A stretch of 64,000 nucleotides of DNA, taken from the NCBI RefSeq assembly GCF_000003815.2, contig NC_049985.1, positions 811,936-875,935 on the forward strand. The letters are read 5' to 3'. The first letter of the stretch is position 1. Every line of letters begins with the position of its first letter. A model generated the notes under the pieces. The model searched no databases and had not been told where the DNA came from. It worked only from the letters and a program-made list of their open reading frames with translations. This stretch comes from Branchiostoma floridae (Eukaryota > Chordata > Leptocardii > Amphioxiformes > Branchiostomatidae). The position numbers and the translations under genes were made by a program. Positions 55,641-64,000 of this stretch are shown one piece after another.

Positions 55641-57190
55641 CAGTCACACAATGATATTGAAGTGGTTCCGGGGAGGATAATGTTACAGCCTATAAGGACT
55701 GTTACAAGCCACAAAAGGAAACATGATACAGCAATACAGCAGCTTGACAATGACCTTGATATTTCCAGTGCCAATCAGTAATTCTGTGGCAGCGCTGATC
55801 ATGGGTTTGACGTCTTGCTGTTTGCTGTCGTCATTCTCGTTTAACACTGATTAATGTTACTTAGAAAACCATCAATGTCATGTAGCTAGCATTATTACAT
55901 TGATGCATCAATAGCATTTAGCTGACTTGAATGTGTTATGATAGTATTGTTTTATCGTACCTTTCTTGCTTCGTGACAGGTTTTCTATAATCTATTTTTT
56001 TTAAAGGAGCATTTGCTAGATTCTATGGTGCGACTTTCTACAGCATGGAGGCTAAGGCTAATAGTTAGGGTGGGAAGGGTCTCAAAGTAGTTTGGGTAAT
56101 GGGATGAAGTCTGCCATCTCTATACTAGTTACAGCTTGAAGTGTTGATCATTGTGAACTCTTGGGTATGGGGGTGAAGCTTGTCACCACTTATTCCTCCG
56201 TTACTGTCTGTATGGGTAAGTGGGTGAAGTCTGCCATCCCTGATTGCTCCGTTCCTGTAGGGATATAATGTTTATCTCCCATGGCGTCCCAGCCACTTGT
56301 TACCTGTGCAGACCTGATCCCATAATCTGTGGATGTGGAGGCAGGAGCCAAGTATGTAGGTCAGGATTTATAGTCGTTACAGCATCGTAATGGTTCATCT
56401 GGTGTGTCAATATTCCTGTGTCAAGGGATGCTGGTTGAGATTCATTTTCTAAGGGAACAAAAGTTGAACAGTACAACTGCAGTTTTTTTTTTCAGAAAAG
56501 ACATATGCAGTTTCATCTTGCATTGTTAAATTTTTTCAAGCAAAATACAAATTGTGTTTAATCGGTATTTTGATAGATTAGACTCTTGTTAAATAAGAAA
56601 ATTAATGATTGGTCTAATGGAATATACATTTGCAGGGTATTGCAGTTGTAAACTTCCAAGTATAAATAACATAAACAGCAAAATTCTACACAGATGCTTT
56701 TTATCCTGAACAGTTTTTTTCCAAAGTCCTGACTGAAGTTCTACCACTCAAGACTTGCTCCTTAAGCCATGTTATCTCATATTAATAACATTTTACTTGT
56801 AGTAATTAGGTGGCGGATATCAGTGGAGTTTGAAGAGGACCCTTCAAAGATTGTTCAGAATTTTACATTCACTACTTCCTGCCTTCCAAGTTCCAGTAAT
56901 TGTTTGAAGCTTCCAGCATGAATTATACACTTCTCAAGGTAGTTCCTTTAACTCAAGGCTTTTCCTTTAAATAAGGAATGTGGAAGTTCTTTCATAACAG
57001 GAAGGTAGACATGCCGGCATTACAGATGCAAATCACAAAGAGGCCCTCCTTTATTTTGCAATATACATGTTGATTTTCAGCATCGCTTAGATTTCTATAT
57101 TTAATTAAGTATCAATGCAAGACTCAAGGTTGCTCCTCTGCAAGGTAGGAATTTTGGAAGTTCTTTTATCACAGGAAGGGTTTTTCAGAA
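55641..57190. other. Gene-free intron stretch
   Basis: 56060-56290 holds a loose duplication (GGGTGAAGTCTGCCATC-CT...CTCCGTT-CTGT) at 56104 and 56222. The rest is AT-rich and unique. No exon. Confidence 0.4.
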
Positions 57191-57310
57191 TCTCTGTAGC
57201 TCAATTGGTAGCAGCCTCACAGTTGAGCTCATGGTTTTTGGTAATTTGGAGACGCCAGTTCGAAACCCGTAAAGGGTATGCTTGTCATAGCTGCTTTCGT
57301 TTTTTGGAAG
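57191..57310 (+). mobile_element. tRNA-like SINE fragment
   Basis: A-box TAGCTCAATTGG (57197-57208) and B-box AGTTCGAAACC (57257-57267) are 48 bases apart, the pol III internal promoter layout. Acceptor stem pairing and a full cloverleaf are not present, so it is a SINE or tRNA-derived relic rather than a working tRNA gene. Confidence 0.6.
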
Positions 57311-58130
57311 GGACATAGAATTGGTCCTGTGTTCAAGAAGTTACCTTGAGCATACTACAACAGCGTCATTACTCAGATTGGTACTGCAAGGTGAATTATT
57401 TTCACAAATGGAAGACAACGCCTCCTGGCAACTTGCACCCAAACTGCAGCAGCTCTGCTCAGCTATTTGTCCTCAGAACCCAATCATCAGTTAGGAGGAT
57501 TTAATTGCGGATGAGGTCCCAGTGCTGGGAGCAGAGGCACAGGTGGCTCTGCCTGTCGGCCTGTTATCTTTCCCATTAAAGATGAGGCTTGTTGTTCCTC
57601 GGAGGACACGCTAACGTTATATTGGCAGGTCCCAGAAACACTCATAACGGTTTTATGGCTGTCTGCTATCAGGGAGTGAGGAATCCCTGCTGGGAACTGC
57701 CTGGCTTCATCAAAAGGAGGAGATGATATTGTCTGAATCACTTTCAGATGAAGACCTGATCTAGATATGAAGGTGGTATTGTTACCTGAGGTGAAACCAA
57801 AAATTTTTGATCATTTTCCAATCTCATTTCTATTTACTGTGTGTATTTGAATATAAGACTGAGGAGAGGCAAGACTTGTTATTTGTGGCTGTGACTGCAA
57901 GATTTCTTACATGCAGGTTTTTCTTGTGCAATTTTTTCATGCACACAAAATAACTACCCAGTATATCAGGAGTATTTTAGTATTAAGGCTGAGTCCACTT
58001 AGAAGCTTGTTCTTTAAGCTTGTGGTTTTAGACAGATTTCTTGTAATAAAGTATGTATTGTGTTTGGTTCATTTTGTTGAAAATTATGATGACACAAGAT
58101 AGAATAATTGTCATGAGCACTCGATCAAAA
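57311..58130. other. Intron sequence, nothing recognised
   Basis: Unique; no exon. Confidence 0.4.
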
Positions 58131-58134
58131 TTAA

Positions 58135-58515
58135 GAACAGATTTGCTTTCTGTTGACTGTCAGTGGCACTGTTTGAAAAAGTTAGTTAAATCCAAATTGA
58201 ATGGTTCATTTTACAAAATCTTGGGCTCGCGCTGATTTCTGGAGTATTATTGAAGATTATAATCATATCACAGCGAGATTGAAGCCTCCCAATGCTGAGT
58301 AACTGTTGATGCAGACATAAGGACAGTTCTGCTTTCTGTGGGCCTTAAACTATCAGAGGCAAGTGTTGAAAATGTTAGGTTAACTCAATTGGTCATCAAA
58401 AATATTGGGCTACGAGCTGATATCTTGAAGTTATTGAAGATTATAATCATATCACAGCGAGATTGAAGCATTCCGATGCTGAGTAACTGTTGATGCAGAC
58501 GTAACGACAGTTTAC
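58135..58515. repeat. ~190-bp tandem duplication
   Basis: ATTATTGAAGATTATAATCA TATCACAGCGAGATTGAAGC ... ATGCTGAGTAACTGTTGATGCAGAC at 58245-58315 recurs at 58431-58500, with the preceding TTTGCTTTCTGTTG / GTTCTGCTTTCTGTGG and AAATCTTGGGCTCGCGCTGAT / AATATTGGGCTACGAGCTGAT also paired. Confidence 0.85.
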
Positions 58516-58870
58516 CGTTTGTGCGGACTGCCGGGGACGAGTGATTGATCAACTGTAGTCTGTTCCACTAATGGATTCCTGGAAGCTGGGTGTCGTTTGC
58601 GGGAGGGGGGCTGCCGGGGAATACCAATGAGGCGGCGGGAGGGAGATGGATCCGTAATGGCCGCCTCCAACGAGCTGCCGAGGTCACGGGGTCATCTTGG
58701 GAAGCGAAAGCTGGGAGTAAGGACTGCGCATACCGCCGCGGCGCTTATCGTGATGTGTTGATGCACGTCTGCTTCACGCCGCCTGTTACAGGTGTGCTCT
58801 CATCGGCTTGCAGAAGGAGTGGTTGGGTTACAGGAAGGCAGGGCTGTGCGGGATGACGTACCGCTCCCTC
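58516..58870. promoter_or_regulatory. GC-rich unique island
   Basis: CpG-rich block (GGCGGCGGGAGGGAGATGGA, CATACCGCCGCGGCGCTTATC) carrying an 88-codon frame at 58590-58856 that lacks homology, conserved splice borders or AFF resemblance. Candidate regulatory sequence, by composition only. Confidence 0.25.
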
Positions 58871-58884
58871 TGGTGGTGAACAAT

Positions 58885-59330
58885 TTCCACGTCCTTCATG
58901 TTGTTGTTCTTTTGTAGGAAAGGTTGTGATACTTTCAAATCCACAGCAAACGCTGATGTCAAGCTCAGATTATTTGTGATACCAGGATACGTTTTGGAGG
59001 ATTGTTTATTTTAATGTTATACAATTTCCTTGTCTGTTATTTCTTGTCCTTCATATTGTTGCTCTTTTTTTCGGGGAAAGGTTTTACTTCCTTTAAATCT
59101 TTAGTGACCACTGGCAGCAAGATGAGATGATTTGGGATACTAGGGTTTATTTTTACAGGATTGTTCATTTTAATGTAGTACTGTAACAGTTCCCATGCCT
59201 TTTATTACTTGTCCTTCATATAACAGTTGTTCTTTTTTGGAGGGAAAGGTCTTGATTCTTAAAAATCTTTAGCGCACTAATGGCAGGGTGACATCATTTG
59301 TGTTAAGATGCAATTTATACAGGCCTGATA
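58885..59330. repeat. ~160-bp diverged tandem repeat, 3 copies
   Basis: CTTGTCCTTCATATTGTTGT TCTTTTTT-GGGAAAGGTT--GAT--TTTAAATC, GGATTGTT-ATTTTAATGT recur near 58890, 59045 and 59208. It ends about 200 bases before the AFF exon. Confidence 0.75.
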
Positions 59331-59539
59331 ATTCTAGTGTTTTGCGATTTCTTTTCCTGACTTGTTTCTCATTTTCAGGAAAAATTGCAGTTCTTCAACA
59401 TTTCTTTGTCAGATTTTTTAGAATAACAATGGTTACAGGACAAGACTTCTACACAAGGGATCTTCACATTCACTGCTCTCGAGTATTTCTAGTCTAATTT
59501 TTTAGGTCTAACGTTTTCCTGTGTTGTTGTTTTGCGCAG

Positions 59540-59626
59540 GAGATGACTGAGGTCGGCCCTCCTCTGACTGGGATCCACACGCCAATCAAGACTGACGTCT
59601 CCAAGTTTCCCTTCCCTGCAAACCAG
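59540..59626 (+). CDS. AFF: AFF-family scaffold, conserved EMT..PPLTxIHTP exon
   Basis: Acceptor TTTGCGCAG (59531-59539), donor CAG|GTAGGA (59626/59627), phase 0 at both ends, 29 codons: EMTEVGPPLTGIHTP, then DVSKFPFPANQ. It matches the near-invariant AFF1-4 block [24 protein letters not shown] almost residue for residue, except that H-S-W-P becomes E-V-G. Exon borders coincide with the family's EILK|EM junction. This is the strongest single piece of evidence for the AFF assignment. Skipping it would keep the frame. Confidence 0.93.
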
Positions 59627-61657
59627 GTAGGAAACCCCTCCGTACTCCATTTCTGTATTCTATAATAAGCTGGTTCAAGGTTTGAAGTGCACATGCTCAA
59701 TGTCCTTCACATGAAGGACCTTGGGTATTCAGACCCCTCCGTACTCAAGGCTAAAAAAATGTGTTTTCTGCAATAGGCTTGATCACTGTTTTAACTGCTT
59801 ATAAATGCACGAGGTCAAAGGTGAGATCCGCTCCATTTCAGGTCTAAAAATGCTTCAGTTCTGTCTGTTGTCCTACAATAAGACTGCTCACTGTTCCAAG
59901 TGCACATGCACAGTAAGGTGCATTGTGGGTAACATGTCAAAGGTTAAGGCTCCATACAGTTCTAGTCTGGACCATGCTTGTACCATGTCTTACCAGGCTT
60001 GGATAGGGGCCTATTCTTTGACACATTACCCACAATGCATAAAACTGGGCATGAGCAGATTGAACCATGAATGAGTTTATTAAAAAAAAAGAAAAAACAT
60101 GAATCATACAAACTCTGTATATGTTAAACTTGCATTATTGCAAGTTGTCCACATTTTTGTTGACTCTGCCATCTCAAAATTTCCCTGGATGTTGCTGGTT
60201 GGGACTATTTTGAGCTCTGGTATTACTACTAATTCTGTCAGCAAATTCCTGATGTGTACGCTTGGAAATATAGGTCATGATTATCCTTTCATGGAATCCC
60301 GGGATTCCATGCCTCCTTCTCCTGTCTGGACTTATCGATCGCCTTTTCACGCTGACAAATCACTGCCCTAGTTTAACAACTGGTCTGCTTCGTGTTCGTG
60401 TTGCAAACAATTTACATCTGTTTTTGTGATATGATTTATTGATAATAAGTAAATTATTCAACTGCTGTTGATGTTTGTTGGGCTATTCCATTCTAGATTT
60501 GAAGGAGGGGGAAATAGAAAAGAAGTGAGAGAAAGGATGGTTTTTCTGTATAGCAGATTGAAATTTAGAAAGCAAGAATGGTCATATTGTACAACAAGTT
60601 GAAATTCAGAAATTACCTCCTACTCAACTTCTCAATGCAAGGAGCTTTTATCAACAGGCCTTGCTCAATGTTAGAAACACATTTCACAAATGAAAAAAAA
60701 TGATTAAAAAAGGTTGATCCAAAAGTAACTTTTAGTTTGTGCAAGTTGTTCTAACAACCAGAAGGGATTTGACAACAATTCTGTTAACCCTCCCCTCTAC
60801 AATGGAATAGTCCATATCAAGGTCGATGACCTTTTGTAAAGCTGATAACGAGAGTGATTTTATCCAGTGCTCATGTTCTTGGCTGTGCTGTCGGATAATG
60901 GCGCCTCGCGAAGAAGATACTCTTTTTGTTTGATACAGAAAACATCAAAGCGCTCGCCCACCACCCAATATACTACCCTCAGAAATGGAGCAGTATGAAG
61001 TGTGGTACCAGCTGACTGCCTGTACGGTCTGTCTGTAATCCACTGTAATTCGACATGGTTTGATGTCAGTCAGTCTGGCAATTAACACCTGTCACTGAGA
61101 CAGGAGTTGATCAATCTGTAACTGTGACAAAGTAGGACGAACAAATGAACACCGTCAACGCTGGTAACACTGGCCTTGCCTAACCCTGGCTTTAAACTAT
61201 GCTCAGTTCATTTAAATTCAAACCAGGAGCTGGCATAGAAAGGCTACACCAAAATAATTTCTTGGTTCTTGTGAAAGTCAACCAAGAGGTCACGACAAAA
61301 CATATGCCATGAGAAAAAATTGAGTCTCCCGTCATTCGCTGTGCCATTAGGTACAGACTTTCCCTTAGACTCTTCCTGTTACGATTCCAATTCAGCAGGA
61401 TCTTCTTAGATGAATAAAATTCAACAAATTTAGATTCAATCTTAAAACCCTTTGGATTTGAAAGAAATATGCTTAAGTGCAAAAACAGAATGATGACAAT
61501 TCCAGATTTATGGCACACTCAGTTTTATGCCATTATACAGAGTCATATTCTTACCCTCTGCATTTATGATGTCCACTTGCTATATTTCTCCCTTAAAATG
61601 TCCAACAAACAGGGAAACAAACTGGTAGGGCCGAAGTATTTTCCCTTAAACCATCCA
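59627..61657. other. Start of the next AFF intron, no further exon
   Basis: The family continues after KFPFP with a Ser/Asp-Glu-rich region (S-SEDSDSE type). No splice-bounded sequence coding for it was found up to 64000, so it must lie beyond the window. 61239-61290 holds a Harbinger-like end (GCTACACCAAAATAATTTCT TGGTTC). Otherwise unique. Confidence 0.5.
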
Positions 61658-61934
61658 CAGGGCTCGAAATACTCCCTGCATATGCAGGTAAGTGCAGGTA
61701 AAATTGGAGCTGTGCAGGTATTTCTGGTGTCCACCTGCACCTAACCTGCACTGGTCCATGTACTGGGTTTTATACACAAAAGACAAAATTAGAAAAAAAT
61801 GTTTCATAAACAATTTTAGTATGATTCATACTTCCTAAACTCAGACTGGTGCAGGGAAAATCTGTCCGGTGCAGGTAATTTTCAATGTTACCAGCACCAG
61901 TGCAGGTATGCAGAAAAAAGCATTTCGAGCCCTG
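61658..61934. mobile_element. CAGGG-ended element, ACCTGCAC subfamily
   Basis: Starts CAGGGCTCGAAATAC, ends CATTTCGAGCCCTG. ACCTGCAC / GTGCAGGT words recur about 8 times near both ends. Flanks ATCCA / AACCA are only a partial match. Shorter interior than the copies at 13491 and 19162; colinear with 19162. Confidence 0.85.
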
Positions 61935-61959
61935 AACCACCAACCATGGAAATAACCCT

Positions 61960-62420
61960 GCCTGGCCGGGGGTGTCTGTCCTACATTGTGCGATGACGAA
62001 CGACGTGTCATCCCCTACACGGACAATCTGGTGCGCCCTGCTCTAGCATCATGCACGCCTGTCAGCCCGTCAGATGGGAAACTGATAACCCCGGTCGCGG
62101 GGTCACCGGCGCCAGGCCGAGGGACAAAAAATCGCTCGGGTTCCCGGGGATGACACGTCAGCGATGCATCCATCTCTCCGTCTCTCCGCGTAAAGATTTC
62201 CTATACTCACCCTCCCGGTCTTAATTAACAACGGATTTGAAGAATTACCCCGGCCGGCGCTGTATAGAGACGCTGGTATTCACCTCGGGGACGGACTTTC
62301 GCTGTGATTACGAGGGCCCAGATATACGGTCCGTCAGCGCACGGCCGTCGTTTAAGCGGTTGTTGGCTTCCTCGAGGCTTATTCTGATGATGAGATATGA
62401 TCTGAGTTCCCGTAATTGAT
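61960..62420. promoter_or_regulatory. GC-rich unique island, candidate enhancer
   Basis: Highly CpG-containing, repeat-free sequence (GTCGCGGGGTCACCGGCGCC, ATGACACGTCAGCGATG, CTTAATTAACAACGG, CCCGTAATTGATTGCAG) starting about 25 bases after the transposon. The TGACACGTCA word is CRE-like and TTAATTAA is homeodomain-like. The 60-codon frame at 62237-62419 has no homology. Regulatory role is inference. Confidence 0.32.
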
Positions 62421-64000
62421 TGCAGATTGCGCGTTCTTCATACATAGTGAACAATACAAGCGTTTTGTTGTGTGTAATTAGAGTTTTAACTTTATTATTT
62501 TCAATTTGCAAATCATAATTCTCTTAGGCACATGGCAGCCCCTTCGGCAACACAGATGATTTGGAATATATCAAATACTATTGTCAATTACGTGTTTGAT
62601 AAATGCAGTAAATATATAACTGACAAATTTTCACCAGAGATACTTAAATTAAACGTAATTTATAACCAACACAGTTTTAGAAACAGTTTTGATACTTCTT
62701 GTAAATGATGGAGCTGAACAATCAATTCTTGCGAGCGAATCAGTCCCTGTGACCTGTGATGATGAGAAGTATTGATTGATAGAAAAGCAGAGATAGTTTA
62801 TCTCCGGTTTCAGTCCTGTATCTCTACCCCCTGTATTGCCTGGAGTGAACCTGTTAAAGAAATCAGGCATAGTGAGACCTGATGCCACAAGAATTTATTT
62901 CTTTGGATCTCAGACATTTTAAAGTAAAAATTCATCAAGATGAAAGTAAAGGATGGGAGAAAAACTTGCAACTGCCCCCCCCCCCCCCCCAATTATTATG
63001 ATATAGACTTTCCTTCTGGCACTGTTTTCACGTTTAAATTTTTGTGAGCTTCCATTTTAGCAAATCCTTTAAAAAATCTCAGAAGCAACAAATTGAGTCG
63101 TTGCAGCCTAACCAACAAAGTACAACACAGGAAAGATCAGTTAGTGATAGTTTTGTTAATGTGACTGTTAGGAAAACAGATAAAAACTTGGCTAGTTGGT
63201 GCTGTCCTTGGTGCTGAAGGGACATTCCGATAGAAAAGTTTTTGTTGAACAGTTCCATAACCGGTTACCTGTGCTGTTGTATGCCTACTGTACATACATT
63301 TATATACATGGACACCACTCTGAAGCATTATCAATGAATAAAAGTAAAACCAAAGTGTTTCCCTTTCATTTTCTTTTTGCGGGAAGCCAAACATGCCAGG
63401 CAATCCTAGTATCCTGACTGGCAAGTCTGAAAAATGGGGGAAATACAACTCAAGGGTGTTTCCTCTGCTGCCAAATGAAAGACACGAAATCTTGTTCTCT
63501 TGTTCCTTGGAACAAACAAAAACTTACTTTAATTTGTACAGTCTAGATTTTAGGAAAGCCAAATTTCTCTCATGCTGAATTCTGTCTTCATACTGGCACA
63601 GATGAGATAATCTGTCAAGTTCAAAAAGAAAAGCGTTTTAGACAAAGACTTCGTTTGACAATGTTAATAATGAACAACAACAAGAAGAAAGTATTTTGGG
63701 CCAAGTAAAGAATTTGAACCTTGAAACAGTTAAAGTTACACCATCAGGACTAATTAAGAGATTGTTCTCGGTAGTTCTCATCTTCCTCCAAAGGACATAT
63801 GTAAACACTATACCTTATCTATTCATGAGGAAGCCTCTGTAAGTTCTGTGCTGCCAGTTGGGCCCGCTCTGCCTGCCAAGCTTACAATCCGCTATCTTAA
63901 TTGGAAAACTACACATCTTAACAGTACAATCTGTGCAGCACTCGCTAGTCATCAAGGCCCACACTTCAAGTAGGCGAGCAAGATGTACAAAAGAGGCGAG
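62421..64000. other. Intron sequence to the window end
   Basis: Unique, AT-rich. A C-run of 17 at 62976-62992. Short frames (for example 63137-63448 minus) have no domain. No exon recognised. Confidence 0.45.

Noticed and set aside
57191-57275. Possible functional tRNA gene
   Set aside because: A and B boxes are present but stems do not close; better explained as a SINE relic.
58590-58856. 88-codon GC-rich frame as a candidate exon
   Set aside because: No homology to AFF or other families and no convincing acceptor/donor pair; GC content alone explains the open frame.

Overview
This window looks like animal nuclear DNA, most likely from a lancelet (Branchiostoma) or another invertebrate deuterostome. 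The evidence is spliced exons with GT-AG borders, very long introns and no bacterial-type gene layout. There is also a dense mix of miniature DNA transposons, LINE 3' ends, tRNA-derived SINEs and minisatellites. Several repeat words (for example GGCCACACCAATTT) are ones I associate with amphioxus; that species assignment is inference.

One protein-coding gene is visible: part of an AF4/FMR2 (AFF / lilliputian) homologue on the plus strand. Its family members are scaffolds of the super elongation complex. Four internal exons are seen at 5175-5286, 6527-7411, 32402-32470 and 59540-59626, separated by introns of 1,240, 24,990 and 27,069 bases. They join in frame to give the N-terminal P-TEFb-contact region, a long Ser/Lys/Pro-rich disordered stretch, and the conserved 'EILKEM..PPLT.IHTP..SKFPFP' segment. 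The start codon exon and everything after KFPFPANQ lie outside the window or were not recognised.

Layout: 1-5174 holds a 38-bp minisatellite (24 copies) and several DNA transposons. 5175-7411 holds the first two exons and, between them, a tandem array of 12 copies of the 3' splice site plus the first ~42 coding bases of the second exon. 7412-32401 is an intron with minisatellites, CAGGG-ended elements, a 150-bp repeat array and GC-rich unique islands. 32471-59539 is an intron with a 3.2-kb CACTA-type element nested in a CAGGG element, an empty copy of the same host element 8 kb away, pogo-like and Harbinger-like MITEs, LINE fragments, SINEs and more tandem arrays. 59627-64000 is the start of the next intron, with one more CAGGG element beside a GC-rich island.

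The two strongest observations are the decoy splice-acceptor array inside the AFF gene, and a set of short transposons that share nearly the same CAGGG(CTCGAAATAC) ends and 5-6 bp target duplications while each subfamily carries its own repeated subterminal word. No other credible protein-coding gene was found on either strand.
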